A stretch of DNA of 64,000 nt from Paenibacillus sp. PL2-23 (GCF_040834005.1 NZ_CP162129.1:4695001-4759000); one strand, 5' to 3'. Counted from the stretch's first letter, positions 42,273 through 52,169 are shown. Translations and numbers: made by a program. The notes: generated from the sequence alone by a model not told the origin.

Positions 42273-43186
42273 TATGCCCGCACCTCCGTGCCCGTCAGAT
42301 TGAGGAATACATCATCCATCGTCCCGCTTATAATTTCCAGACCGGCAATGTTCTCTCTGCACCCTTCAATCAGCTCCAGAGCCTTTATCGTCTCCGGAAT
42401 AGGGATATGATAGATCCCTCCAACAACAGAGAACAGCGTTGATCGTGCTTCCAAATAAGCGCTCAGCTCCTCCTCATGGTGAGGCTTCAGCTTCAGCAGA
42501 TCCGTCGCGTAGCGTTCCTTGAGCTCATAGGGCGATCCCTCCGCCAGCACCTTGCCATGATCCATAATGACGATTTGATCGGCCATAGCGGCTTCTTCCA
42601 TATAATGCGTCGTAAGAAAAACAGTCATGCCTCGCTCCTGCTGGAGCTGTCGAATGGTCGTCCAGACGTTTTTGCGGGTCTGCGGATCGAGGCCCGTTGT
42701 AGGTTCATCTAAAAATAGCACCCGAGGGGTATGAATCAACGCCCTCGCGATATCCGCACGCCTGCGCTGACCCCCTGACAGCTTGCCGTACGGGCGCTTC
42801 AGGAAGTCGCCTGCCCCTGCAGTCTCCACAGCCCGTGCTGCAGCACGCTTGAGCTCGCTGCGACTCAGCCCGTAGAAGCTGCCGCGAACCAGCAGGTTTT
42901 CTTCCACAGTCAGCAAAGGATCCAGCAGGCTGTCCTGGAAGACAATCCCGATCGCGGATCGAATGCTGTCATTATCCTTGCCGAGCTGGAAGCCCGCAAT
43001 ATGAGCTGTCCCCGCATCAGGCTTCAGCTGAGTCGTCAGCATATCGATTGTGGTCGATTTGCCGGCGCCATTAGGACCAAGGAACGCGAACAAGCTGCCC
43101 TCCTCCACCTCCAAGTCGATCCCCTTCACCGCTTGCAGCGATCCGAACGATTTGACGAGTCCTGCTGCCTTAATCATAGCGTTCAT
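42272..43186 (-). CDS. ABC exporter ATP-binding protein (DrrA-like)
   Basis: A 304-residue ATPase with Walker A GPNGAGKSTT, Q-loop FQDSLLDPLLTV, ABC signature LSGGQRRR, Walker B VLFLDEPTTGLD, and switch His in LTTHYMEEA. The C-terminal extension (about 225-304) resembles DrrA-type export ATPases. The ATG at 43186 follows GGGAGG. It overlaps the DUF3021 gene by 17 bp and the permease by one, so the operon is tightly packed. Confidence 0.93.
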   Translation of the reverse strand: MNAMIKAAGLVKSFGSLQAVKGIDLEVEEGSLFAFLGPNGAGKSTTIDMLTTQLKPDAGTAHIAGFQLGKDNDSIRSAIGIVFQDSLLDPLLTVEENLLVRGSFYGLSRSELKRAAARAVETAGAGDFLKRPYGKLSGGQRRRADIARALIHTPRVLFLDEPTTGLDPQTRKNVWTTIRQLQQERGMTVFLTTHYMEEAAMADQIVIMDHGKVLAEGSPYELKERYATDLLKLKPHHEEELSAYLEARSTLFSVVGGIYHIPIPETIKALELIEGCRENIAGLEIISGTMDDVFLNLTGTEVRA

Positions 43187-43607
43187 CCCTGTTCCCTCCC
43201 GTTTGCTTGTATCTTCTTGAAAGCTGTTCATTAATCGCACTGGCTTCCGCTTTGTCCTTGATCATCATGAACGCGCTGACGATGACGTAGATGGCGACAA
43301 TCATGGCGAAGATAATTAGTACGTAGAGTGCATTCAGCGGAATCATTTTCGCGGCAAAACCGATTCCGAACACGCAGACAGAAACGTCCGCAACCCGAAC
43401 GAAGGCAGCCGCCATCGGATTGCGAATGGGCAGCCGATCCGTTACCGCAATCAGAATCGACCCGCAGAGCGTAATGAGAAACATGAGCAACACTTCCCGC
43501 GCCGATGCCGGCCTGAATAGACCAAGCAAATTCAACGCGGAATAGATAAGCATGAGAAACGTAAATGAATAACACGTAATTGCAAAATAAGCTTTATACT
43601 TCGACAT
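43170..43607 (-). CDS. DUF3021 membrane protein
   Basis: About 145 residues with four transmembrane helices. DUF3021 proteins are regularly encoded beside LytTR regulators in Firmicutes and are thought to be membrane partners or inhibitors of them. The ATG at 43607 follows AGGAGG; a GTG one codon earlier is possible. It lies 32 bp after the LytTR gene and overlaps the ATPase gene. Confidence 0.85.
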   Translation of the reverse strand: MSKYKAYFAITCYSFTFLMLIYSALNLLGLFRPASAREVLLMFLITLCGSILIAVTDRLPIRNPMAAAFVRVADVSVCVFGIGFAAKMIPLNALYVLIIFAMIVAIYVIVSAFMMIKDKAEASAINEQLSRRYKQTGGNRDERYD

Positions 43608-43639
43608 CACTCGGACCTCCTGTGTGAAAACGCTGACCG

Positions 43640-44077
43640 CTACAGCTGGATTTTTTCCTTGAGCGCCTGCACGTAGTGGCGATTGATGACAAGCTTCTCC
43701 TTGTTGAATAGCTGCGCCTCGAATTTGCCGTTCAGGAGTGCGCGCACGCTCTCAAGCTTGGCGACGTTCAGAATGCAGGACTTGCTAATACGCAGGAAAT
43801 GACTGTTCGCGAAATGATTCTCCAACTCATACAGCTTATAACCGCATTCATATACATCCTTCTCCACGTAGATGAACGTCTTGTTGTCCGTCGATTCGAA
43901 GTAGTAGACATCCTCCAGCCGAATCAGATAGCTCGATCCTTCCTTCTTCCCCGTAATGGAGAAGGAGTAGAGCCGGATCTGGGCGATCAGCCGCTCCAAC
44001 TGCTCGTCGATCATTCCACATTTTATCGTAATTTCGACGTTCTCGTGCTCCAGGGACTGGTCAATAATCAGCTTCAA
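43640..44077 (-). CDS. LytTR-domain transcriptional regulator
   Basis: A 145-residue protein made of a short N-terminal part (about 1-45) and a LytTR DNA-binding domain (about 48-143), with the HFANSHFLRISKSCILNVAKL stretch typical of this beta-fold. There is no receiver domain. It is the first gene of the LytTR-DUF3021-ABC operon and probably controls it, with DUF3021 as the membrane sensor or repressor. The start is TTG with AAGGAGC seven bases ahead. Confidence 0.9.
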   Translation of the reverse strand: MKLIIDQSLEHENVEITIKCGMIDEQLERLIAQIRLYSFSITGKKEGSSYLIRLEDVYYFESTDNKTFIYVEKDVYECGYKLYELENHFANSHFLRISKSCILNVAKLESVRALLNGKFEAQLFNKEKLVINRHYVQALKEKIQL

Positions 44078-44210
44078 GCTTAGCGCTCCTTCCTTGCTGC
44101 TCTCGACGGTTTATCGTATCTGTAGAACAGCATACCACCTTCTGCCAGATGCGCAATGCCTTCTGGGGTGAGATGCACGAGTTTAGGGTCAAGATGCAGT
44201 GTAAACAAGA

Positions 44211-44484
44211 AAAACGTATGACGGCGTCCTGAATAAAAACTTTCGCCATAGTCATCATCTCGACCGGGCTTCTAACGGTCAAAAAAATCCTTTAAACTAA
44301 TCAAATCGGCCATCCAAAGTTGTAACGGTCATTTTCGAAAGTTAGATCGATAATTGTGGTAAAGTCGGAGCGTTTAGGAGGGCTAAGCGTCAAATTTGCC
44401 CGTTACAGGCTGGAAAGCGCTACATTCGAGCTCTAAGCGCATGTTTTGTCCGTTAGCGTTGTGGCGTTCGAACCGCGTGAAAAT
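44211..44484. repeat. Dispersed intergenic repeat, copy B
   Basis: The second copy of the repeat at 26291-26560, in the same orientation. By eye roughly three quarters of positions agree, with small insertions. Most of the shared blocks listed for copy A are recognisable here (for example TTAGGAGGGCTAAGCG and TTTTGTCCGTTAGCG). It lies between the LytTR gene and the terminator of the phosphodiester glycosidase gene. The 44078-44572 gap holds only this repeat and that terminator. Confidence 0.85.
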
Positions 44485-44532
44485 GTTATAAATTCTGGTG
44501 GTAAAGACTTCATCCTGCCGCTTAAAATGAAA

Positions 44533-44554
44533 ATCCCCGCTTATCAGCGGGGAT
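44533..44554 (-). terminator. Terminator after the phosphodiester glycosidase gene
   Basis: ATCCCCGCT, loop TATC, AGCGGGGAT. On the minus strand it is followed by TTTTCAT. It lies 18 bp after the stop at 44573. Confidence 0.9.
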
Positions 44555-44572
44555 GACATATTCGCTTCATAT

Positions 44573-47500
44573 TCAAGGCTCGTCTACGACAACAAGCAGC
44601 GATGAAAACACCTCGCGCGGCACACCTGGCGTATTGACACCGTCGACCTTGTTAATCGGCGTATTGTTGATGTCGTAGCCTCCGCTGCTGTTCAACGTAG
44701 CCGCGGTAGACGAACCGCCGCCGTCCATGTTCAGCGCTTGATAGGCGCCGAGCTCCTTCATATATCGGCCAAGCTCTTCTATATAGAAGCCAGTAGAGCC
44801 GCCCGCTCCCCTGCCGTCTACAACAACGAAGAATACGCTGCCGTCGCTCCGGATGCCAACGGCTGTACGGGGATGCCTGTCATTGTGGCGATAATAGGTT
44901 TGCTCATCGTAATCCGGGTGCGACGGACTGGAGATGACCTTGCCCCGGAAATCCTGGACTCCCCCATCCTTTACCAGCCAGTATTGGCCGCCCGAGGCTT
45001 GGTACAGATCATCTCGCACCCCCTCCCAATCCTCGTCGTAGGTGCCGATGACTGGCGTGCCGTCATCCTTAATGCCGAAGAAGCCATGGAGCGGATAGCT
45101 TTTGCCGTCAACGCCTGATATCCTCACTCCATTAATGACTGACGAGCCGTCTTTAATCATATAGCCTTCAGGGCCTTGCTCCGTGTAGAACTCACCGTTC
45201 ACGCCAGCGACAACCTTCTTGCCGCTAATATGGGTGGTCGCGGCTTGTTCCGCCACCGTTGCCTTAATGGAATCGTGGCCCTCGCTGTCCTCGATCCGAA
45301 TATAGTTGCCGTTCGCATCCGTAGGAGGAATCTGGTTGTCCTTCACCCCGACGATAATGGACACATCCGGTCTCGTCAGATCGACGTCGATGATATTGGC
45401 TTTCTGGAGATGGCCATACCGATCTACAAAATCCATCTGCCGGTGAACCACACCCGGTGCTACGGTAACCGATTGATCGCGGAGCACGCTCAGGATGATT
45501 GGCTTGTAAGCCGTACCAGCTTGGGGCAGCGATTGAAGCTGAGGCCTGCCCTCCTCCTTGTCCAGCACCCATATATGGCGGAAATCCCAATTCAGGGCAC
45601 TTTCATATGTAGCCTGAGCAACAAGCGATCCATCTGCAGCGTCGGCTCCTTGGCCGTTGCCAGCCGCGCCGCCTGTTGCCGCTGCTCCCTGCACCAGAGC
45701 GTTGACCGACGCGATATTGCTCGCAAGCGTCGGCGTACCGTTAAGCCGGCCGACGATCCGGCCGATATTGCCGCCGACGTTGTCAATCGTGCCGGCCAAC
45801 ACGGCATTGCCTTGAATGACTGCTCCCGTATAGGCATATGCCGTAATTCCGCCGGTATTGTTCTCCTCGGATTGTACATCGGGTACCACATAGGAGCCTA
45901 TAAGCCGCGAGCCAGCCTCCGATACCGCGACGAGCCCGCCGCTCTCTACCCTTGCGCTGACCGAAGCGTCCGCATAGACGTGACGGATTGTGCCCGTGTT
46001 GGAGACCGCAACCCCCGCGCTGCGGTAGCCGCCGGACACTGTACCGGTAACAAAGGCTTCGCGGATCGTCCCCAAATTGCGGGCCGCAATGCCCGCTGCC
46101 CAATACGTAGAGTTCGTATCCAGGCTCGTAACCGCGACATTCGAGAAGCCGATTCGCTCGATGACGCCATAGTTGTCGACGACAAAGGCCGCTTTCGGCT
46201 GTGAGACGCTGCCCGCCGCGTGAAGACCGCTGATGACATGTCCGTTCCCATCCAGCGTGCCGTTGAATGACGGAATAGGCTGGAACATCCCGTTCAGCTC
46301 AATGTCCGCCGACAGCACATAATCTCCCCCTGGATTCGTCCGAAGCTGCTCCAGGTCCGCTGCGGTCGACAGCTGAATCGCCTGCTGCTCCGGCACGCTC
46401 CGCAAGCCGGGGTGGTCCAGCGCCGCGCTCCACCGCCATACCGCACTGAAATTCCAGCCCAGCGTTTCTTCGTAGAACCATGGACGGTCCAGGGTGGAAG
46501 CGGATGCGTCCATGCCTTGAGCATTGCTTGTCGTGCCGCCGGTAACGGGCGATCCTTGCACAAGCGCGCCTACCGAAGCGAAATTGTTCGCAAGCGTCGG
46601 CGTGCCGTTCATACGGCCGACAATCCGGCCAATATTGGTGCCGCCGTTCTTTATCGTACCCGCCAGCACCACGTTGTCTCTGATAACTGCGCCGGTATAC
46701 GCGTATGCCGTAATTCCGCCGGTATTATTGCCTGCCGACTCGACATCTGGCACGACATAAGAGCCCTCCAGCAGCGAGCCGGCCTCCGACACCGCGACCA
46801 ATCCGCCGCTTTCCACCTTCGCGTGGACAGACGCGTCTGTGTAGACATGACGAATCGTGCCTGAGTTCGAAACGGCAATGGCCGCACTGCGATAACCGCC
46901 TGACACATCGCCTGTAACGAATGCCTCGCGGATTGTACCCAGATTGCGGGCTGCAATGCCGGAAGCCCAATAGATGGAGCTTGTGTCGAGGCTCGTGGAG
47001 TCTACCTGCCTGAATCCGATTCGCTCGATGACACCGTAATTGTCCACGATGAACGCAGCTTTGGGCAGTGAAGCGCTGCCCGCCACCGTCAGGCCGGTGA
47101 TGATATGCCCATCCCCGTCGAGCGTGCCGCTAAACGACGCAATGGGTTGAAACATCCCGCTCAGCGCAATGTCCGCCGTCAGCACGTAATCCAAATCTGG
47201 ACTCGTGCGAAGCTGCTCCAGGTCCGCTGCAGTCGACAGCTCTATCGCGTGCTGCTCAGGTACGCTCCGCAGGACGGGACGATCCAGCACCGCGCTTATC
47301 CTCCACCGCTTGCTATAATCCCAGCCCAGCGTTCCCTCATATATGGAGGGATCGCCAAGCGCCGCATCCGTCGCGTTCTGCCCGTGCTTATTGCTGAGCG
47401 TGCCTCCGGAGGCCGCCGCTCCCTGCACCAGCGCGCTCACTGACGCTATGTTGTTCTCTAGCGTAGGCGTGCCGTTAAGCCGGCCGACTATCCGGCCAAT

Positions 47501-48232
47501 ATTGCTTCCCCCGCTGACAATGGTGCCCGCCAATACCGCATTGTCGCGGATGACGGCGCCCGTGTAGGCATACGCCGTGATGCCGCCAGTGTTATTGTCG
47601 GCAGACTGCACATCCGGCACCACATAAGAGCCTTCCAATCGGGAGCCGGCCTCCGATACCGCCACAAGGCCTCCGCTTTCCACTTTAGCGCTAACCGAAG
47701 CGTCCGCATAAACGTGGCGGATTGTGCCCGTGTTGGAGACCGCAACCCCCGCGCTGCGGTAACCGCCGGACACCTCGCCGGTCACGAAGGCTTCGCGAAT
47801 CGTACCCAGGTTGCGGGCCGCGATGCCCGCCGCCCAATAGGAAGAGTTGGTATCCAGGCTGGTTACATCTACATCTGTAAATCCAATATTCTCGATCAAG
47901 CCGTAGTTATCAATGATAAAAGCCGCCTTCGGCTGCGATGCGCCGCCAGCCACGGTCAGGCCGCTAATGACATGGCCAGCCCCGTCCAGCGTGCCGCTAA
48001 ACGCCGATATCGGCTGGAACGTCCCGCTTAACGCGATGTCGGCCGCCAGCCTGTAGTGCCCTGCGGGATTCGTCCGAAGCTGCTCCAGATCCGCTGCGGT
48101 CGCCAGAGCAATAGCCGGCGAAGAGCTGCTCGCCCGCACCTGCTGCGGGGCAGGCTGCAGCACAGCCATGATCAAGACATACGATAAGAGCAAAAGCAAT
48201 GTTTGACGCAAACCCTTCATTCCCATTCTCAT
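44573..48232 (-). CDS. Secreted phosphodiester glycosidase with three GLUG-type repeats
   Basis: A 1219-residue secreted protein. A signal peptide (about 1-33) is followed by three tandem 289-residue repeats (about 40-906), each opening A-I-x-L-x-TAADLEQLRT and containing G-L-x-x-x-G...N-x-G-T-I beta-helix elements. These probably form a glycan-binding or spacer beta-solenoid. The last 300 residues are a phosphodiester glycosidase domain of the NAGPA/DUF2233 family (QALNMDGGGSSTAATLN catalytic end, KVVAGVNGEFY). NAGPA enzymes release sugars attached through phosphodiester bonds. The gene ends the operon that starts with the sugar importer, 33 bp after the PHP gene. Confidence 0.85.
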   Translation of the reverse strand: MRMGMKGLRQTLLLLLSYVLIMAVLQPAPQQVRASSSSPAIALATAADLEQLRTNPAGHYRLAADIALSGTFQPISAFSGTLDGAGHVISGLTVAGGASQPKAAFIIDNYGLIENIGFTDVDVTSLDTNSSYWAAGIAARNLGTIREAFVTGEVSGGYRSAGVAVSNTGTIRHVYADASVSAKVESGGLVAVSEAGSRLEGSYVVPDVQSADNNTGGITAYAYTGAVIRDNAVLAGTIVSGGSNIGRIVGRLNGTPTLENNIASVSALVQGAAASGGTLSNKHGQNATDAALGDPSIYEGTLGWDYSKRWRISAVLDRPVLRSVPEQHAIELSTAADLEQLRTSPDLDYVLTADIALSGMFQPIASFSGTLDGDGHIITGLTVAGSASLPKAAFIVDNYGVIERIGFRQVDSTSLDTSSIYWASGIAARNLGTIREAFVTGDVSGGYRSAAIAVSNSGTIRHVYTDASVHAKVESGGLVAVSEAGSLLEGSYVVPDVESAGNNTGGITAYAYTGAVIRDNVVLAGTIKNGGTNIGRIVGRMNGTPTLANNFASVGALVQGSPVTGGTTSNAQGMDASASTLDRPWFYEETLGWNFSAVWRWSAALDHPGLRSVPEQQAIQLSTAADLEQLRTNPGGDYVLSADIELNGMFQPIPSFNGTLDGNGHVISGLHAAGSVSQPKAAFVVDNYGVIERIGFSNVAVTSLDTNSTYWAAGIAARNLGTIREAFVTGTVSGGYRSAGVAVSNTGTIRHVYADASVSARVESGGLVAVSEAGSRLIGSYVVPDVQSEENNTGGITAYAYTGAVIQGNAVLAGTIDNVGGNIGRIVGRLNGTPTLASNIASVNALVQGAAATGGAAGNGQGADAADGSLVAQATYESALNWDFRHIWVLDKEEGRPQLQSLPQAGTAYKPIILSVLRDQSVTVAPGVVHRQMDFVDRYGHLQKANIIDVDLTRPDVSIIVGVKDNQIPPTDANGNYIRIEDSEGHDSIKATVAEQAATTHISGKKVVAGVNGEFYTEQGPEGYMIKDGSSVINGVRISGVDGKSYPLHGFFGIKDDGTPVIGTYDEDWEGVRDDLYQASGGQYWLVKDGGVQDFRGKVISSPSHPDYDEQTYYRHNDRHPRTAVGIRSDGSVFFVVVDGRGAGGSTGFYIEELGRYMKELGAYQALNMDGGGSSTAATLNSSGGYDINNTPINKVDGVNTPGVPREVFSSLLVVVDEP
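45515..48115 (-). repeat. Three tandem 867-bp repeats inside the glycosidase gene
   Basis: Units start at 48115, 47248 and 46381 and have an exact period of 867 bp (289 codons) in both steps, checked at the segment encoding TAADLEQLRT. No indel separates units, although synonymous and conservative changes are frequent. They therefore duplicated some time ago and may recombine with each other. Confidence 0.9.
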
Positions 48233-48265
48233 TTCCTATCCACTCCTTCTCTCCTGGTCGTGTTG

Positions 48266-50191
48266 CTATTCCACCCAGATTGGCGCGGTTGCGGCAAATT
48301 CTCCGTCATCCTGATACACCTTGACGAAGTAATAGCGCTGACCGACCGGCAGCTCCACCCGCAGATGAAGCTCCAGATCGGCGCACTTGGCACTATATAG
48401 CACCGTTCCCTGCTCGCCGATAATATCCGCTTGAACGATGCGACGCCCCGTATCCCTTCGATACGATGCCCGAATGTCAAAGGCCAGCTTGTCCGCAGCC
48501 GATATCCGGGAGCCCATGATGGCACCGTTGATTCGGAACCACACCTGCAGGAATAGCGCCGAAGTGAAATATACGCGTTGCCGGCGCACCGCGTCGAAGA
48601 AATGCTCCTCCGTCAGCCGATCCACCAGCACGCCTGTGCGAAGGGTGTTTGCGGTGCCCCATTGCCCATGGTGATTGTCCTGACTGCCTACGGGCGCCAC
48701 ATGCCATCCCAAATCAAGAGCCTTGACATAATAGTAGAGTCCGCCCAGCTCCTTCGATTCAATGGTGTTAATCTCCAGCATATGCATAACGCCATCAAGC
48801 TCGGGATCGTAAGGCGCGAACCCATCCAGATGGCGATTACCGCACGACCATGGATGATTCCACTGCTGGATGGAGTCGGGATAACGCTTCAGCAGCTCGT
48901 AGTAAGCGGGAATATAGTTATATTTGATTTCGTAAGCGTTAATGAAAAAATCCATGTTATACGTGTTCATATGGCCGAACTGGTTGTACCAGGTGGTCTC
49001 CGCGCCATACAACGCCAGGAAGGAGCCCTCCTCGGTCTTGGCTGCGGCAACCGCTTGGATGTCCCGCCACTTCCGGCTTTTGTCCCAGTCCAGGTCATGA
49101 TCGTACAAATTGCTGTGCTCCGTAATGGCCAAAAAATCCAGCTCCCCCGTATATCTCGCGTAATCATACGCATGCTCCGACACACCAATGCCGTCCGAGA
49201 AGCCGGTATGGCTATGCAAATTGCCGAAATAGATGCTGTATTCTCCATTCGGCGCGGGTAAATCGACAGGACGCGGACGCGGCGCGGGCAGCGCCGGCGC
49301 CTGTGCAAGCCCAAGCCCGTGCAGCATCAGCGTCTGTTCCGGATCGATCGCTTTCAGTACGAGGCAGAGATCATGAATACCCGTCAGCGGCAAATGCTCG
49401 GGATGACGCAGCTCCCCGGCCAGGGTGGACCATCGCTTCCACTGCTTGAAGAGCACCAGCTCGCCAATAATGACTCCCTCCGGTCCTCCCAGTCTAGCTT
49501 CAAGAGTTGCCTTAAGGGATTTATCCGGATTCACGAAGCCGAACTCTCCCCTCAGTTGATTGACTCCCTGCGCGGTAAAATCAACGTCCTTGAACACCAC
49601 ATAAGAGCCGGTCATGGAGCTGGCCGCCACAATAGCCGTTCGCCCCGGTTCAAGCTCATCCTCCTTCCACAGCACGAAGCCCGCTCCCTCGTCCCATTCC
49701 GTTGCCAGAAATAACTGGCCTGCCTGCCTGGGAGCTGCCATTTCTTCCTGCGGCTCATCCGCTCCGAACACCTCGACATGTCGAAGCAACGCCCTCTCGT
49801 CGCTCGAGCAATACGTGACCGTTACACGGATATAACGGGCGATGGTTTCGACCTCATGCCGTATGCCTTGTATGGCAGCGATTTGGTTGTCCGTCTTGCT
49901 TGCGATTTCTGTCCAGTTCAATCCGTCTCTGCTGGCCTCTACGAAATAGTGAACGTAACGCTCGTCTTCCCCGTAAGCGCTTATCCGAATTTCCGTAATG
50001 GGCAATATATGCTGCAGATCAACCTTCCACCATTTGTAATAAGGGCCACCGCTCCAGCAGGTGTCGTCCCGGCCGTCAACGGCCATGCCCGCTTCGCAGC
50101 CCTCGATCGCACATTCAGCATTTGCCGGCTTGCCTCGGCTAAGCAGAACGGGCTGTGTCGTTCCGTATTCTCGTAATGGCTCTGTACTCAT
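48266..50191 (-). CDS. PHP/CehA-type phosphoesterase with carbohydrate-binding domains
   Basis: A 641-residue protein. An F5/8 type C (discoidin-like) domain occupies about 20-145 (WWKVDLQHILPITEIRI), then a CBM6-like beta domain (about 160-300). The CehA/McbA-type PHP domain follows (about 315-530), with metal ligands in GNLHSHTGFSDG, AITEHS, a late DNHH and QWNHPW. A C-terminal beta-sandwich closes the protein (about 545-641). No signal peptide is visible, so it may be cytoplasmic or leave by another route. The PHP fold is hydrolytic toward phosphoesters. Two glycan-binding domains and the neighbours suggest a phosphorylated glycan as substrate. Confidence 0.85.
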   Translation of the reverse strand: MSTEPLREYGTTQPVLLSRGKPANAECAIEGCEAGMAVDGRDDTCWSGGPYYKWWKVDLQHILPITEIRISAYGEDERYVHYFVEASRDGLNWTEIASKTDNQIAAIQGIRHEVETIARYIRVTVTYCSSDERALLRHVEVFGADEPQEEMAAPRQAGQLFLATEWDEGAGFVLWKEDELEPGRTAIVAASSMTGSYVVFKDVDFTAQGVNQLRGEFGFVNPDKSLKATLEARLGGPEGVIIGELVLFKQWKRWSTLAGELRHPEHLPLTGIHDLCLVLKAIDPEQTLMLHGLGLAQAPALPAPRPRPVDLPAPNGEYSIYFGNLHSHTGFSDGIGVSEHAYDYARYTGELDFLAITEHSNLYDHDLDWDKSRKWRDIQAVAAAKTEEGSFLALYGAETTWYNQFGHMNTYNMDFFINAYEIKYNYIPAYYELLKRYPDSIQQWNHPWSCGNRHLDGFAPYDPELDGVMHMLEINTIESKELGGLYYYVKALDLGWHVAPVGSQDNHHGQWGTANTLRTGVLVDRLTEEHFFDAVRRQRVYFTSALFLQVWFRINGAIMGSRISAADKLAFDIRASYRRDTGRRIVQADIIGEQGTVLYSAKCADLELHLRVELPVGQRYYFVKVYQDDGEFAATAPIWVE

Positions 50192-50232
50192 TCATGTATC
50201 ACCCATTCAGCTAGTAATTGTGTCCGTCCAAC

Positions 50233-51129
50233 TTATCCTTTGATCGCACCCATCATAACGCCCTTCACAAAATGCTTCTGCACCAGCGGGTACAAGAGCA
50301 GCATCGGCAGACTGGAGACGACGATCACCGCGTATTTGACGCCTTCCGTGAGCAGCAGCTGGTCGACCAAGCTTTCGCCTTGTCCGCCGACCATTCCCCC
50401 CATATCCTCTTGAATCAGCAGGTTGCGGATCACCATCTGCAGGGGCATTCTCCAATCGTCGTTCAAATATATAAGCGCCATAAAATACGCATTCCAATGG
50501 GCAACGGCATAATACATGGTCATAACCGCAATGATCGGCATCGACAACGGCAGCACAATGTGAGTCAGCGTTCGTATATTGCTGCACCCGTCCATAAACG
50601 CCGCTTCCTGCAATTCATAGGGAATGGACGTTTGAAAATAAGTGCGCATCACGATCAGGTTCCATACGCTGACCGCGCTCGGAATGACCATAACCCATAA
50701 ATTGTTATATAAGCCCAGAACGTCCTTGTAGATCAGAAACGTCGGGATCAGACCGCCATTAAACAATAATGTGAAGGTAAACAGAAGCACCAGCACATGG
50801 CGCCCCACCAGGTCCCTGCGCGATAACGCATAGGCTCCCATGGTCGTCATGACGACATTAATAGATGTGCCCACCACCAGATAGAGGATGGAATTGCGGT
50901 AGCCGGTCCATATATCCGGATTTTGAAATACCTTGCGGTACGAGTTCAGCGTCAGATCCTGCGGCAGCAGCCACAGCTCGCCTTTCACAATCGCCCAGGG
51001 ATTGCTCAGGGAAGCGCTGACGATGTAAATCAGCGGATACAGCGTTGCTGCCGTAATAAGCGTCAATATCGCATAAATGGCAATGTCATACATTCGCTCG
51101 CTGGCTGACTTCTTTCCAGAATGGTTCAT
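50233..51129 (-). CDS. Sugar ABC transporter permease (LplC-like)
   Basis: A 298-residue permease with six helices and the EAA loop (LQEAAFMDGCSNIRTLTHIVLPL) of carbohydrate-uptake systems. It belongs to the LplC/YtcP group of Paenibacillus. GAGGAGGGGG precedes the ATG. It lies 12 bp after the LplB-like gene. The operon contains no ATPase, which for this group is normally a shared MsmX-type protein encoded elsewhere. Confidence 0.92.
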   Translation of the reverse strand: MNHSGKKSASERMYDIAIYAILTLITAATLYPLIYIVSASLSNPWAIVKGELWLLPQDLTLNSYRKVFQNPDIWTGYRNSILYLVVGTSINVVMTTMGAYALSRRDLVGRHVLVLLFTFTLLFNGGLIPTFLIYKDVLGLYNNLWVMVIPSAVSVWNLIVMRTYFQTSIPYELQEAAFMDGCSNIRTLTHIVLPLSMPIIAVMTMYYAVAHWNAYFMALIYLNDDWRMPLQMVIRNLLIQEDMGGMVGGQGESLVDQLLLTEGVKYAVIVVSSLPMLLLYPLVQKHFVKGVMMGAIKG

Positions 51130-51141
51130 GCTCCCCCTCCT

Positions 51142-52077
51142 CTACCATAGACTTGTGCCGCTGACGCGTTTAGCGATTTGGTTCACGGCAATAATTAGAA
51201 TGAAATTAATGAAGGAATTGAATAAGCCCACCGCCGTCGAGAAGCTGAACTGCGAGCCTAGCAGGCCGACCTCATAGACATAGGTCGAAATCACGCTGGA
51301 GGACGAACGATTCAAATCGTTTTGCATCAAATAAATTTTTTCGAAGCCGATATCCATAATCGAGCCAAATTGGAAAATCAGCATAATTATCGCGGTCGGA
51401 ATAAGCGCTGGCACAGCGATATGCCGAAGTCTCTGCAGCTTGGTTGCGCCGTCGATCATGGCCGCCTCGTACAGGCTTTTGTCCACCCCCGCCAGAACCG
51501 CTACGTACAGCACGGAAGCAAAGCCCATATTTTGCCATATATCAGAAAATACATAAATGCTCTTGAACAGCGCCGGCTCTGTCATAAAATAAACGGGATC
51601 GCCGCCCAGCCGGACGATGATGGTGTTGACCAGTCCTGTAGACGGAGACAGGAACGCCATGACGATCCCCACTAGAACGACGGTCGACAGAAAATGCGGC
51701 ATAAAGGTGATGGACTGCACGCTTTTCCTGAACCGTCTGCTCTGCACCTCGTTAATGAGCAAGGCAAAAAGGATGGGGATTGGAAAAGCGACGATGATTT
51801 GATAAAGGCTAATGCCAAGCGTGTTGCGGATCAGCGTCCAGAACTGATAATTGTTGAAGAATCGTTCAAAATGCTTGAAGCCTGCCCAGCTGCTGTCCCA
51901 GAAGCCTTTGGCTGCGCTGAAGTCCTTGAAGGCAAGCTGGATGCCGTACATCGGCAAATATTTGAGCAACAAAAAATAAACGACGACGGGGAGAATGAGC
52001 AAATACAAATCCCAATTCCGTCGGACTGAGCGGGGAATACGCAGGCCGCGTTCTGTGCTTCTGGCACCGGATGTCAT
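51142..52077 (-). CDS. Sugar ABC transporter permease (LplB-like)
   Basis: A 311-residue permease starting at the ATG at 52077 with AAAGGAG. It has six helices, a typical MYGIQLAFKDFSAAKG segment after the first helix (a hallmark of the LplB group), and the EAA loop YEAAMIDGATKLQRLRHIAVPAL. It partners with the LplC-like permease and the lipoprotein at 52170. Confidence 0.93.
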   Translation of the reverse strand: MTSGARSTERGLRIPRSVRRNWDLYLLILPVVVYFLLLKYLPMYGIQLAFKDFSAAKGFWDSSWAGFKHFERFFNNYQFWTLIRNTLGISLYQIIVAFPIPILFALLINEVQSRRFRKSVQSITFMPHFLSTVVLVGIVMAFLSPSTGLVNTIIVRLGGDPVYFMTEPALFKSIYVFSDIWQNMGFASVLYVAVLAGVDKSLYEAAMIDGATKLQRLRHIAVPALIPTAIIMLIFQFGSIMDIGFEKIYLMQNDLNRSSSSVISTYVYEVGLLGSQFSFSTAVGLFNSFINFILIIAVNQIAKRVSGTSLW

Positions 52078-52169
52078 AACAGCACTCCTTTTTATCGCTA
52101 GTCCATAGACTGATGGGCAGCGCAGGATAAGGGCTTTCACCCCCATCCAACGCTGCCGTCGCATCCAGG

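Noticed and set aside
44061..44282. Minus-strand open frame overlapping repeat copy B
   Set aside because: Copy A has no equivalent frame and there is no ribosome site. The repeat appears non-coding.
45176..46204. A 342-codon open frame on the plus strand
   Set aside because: Antisense to the glycosidase repeats. Its own repeats simply mirror the 867-bp units.
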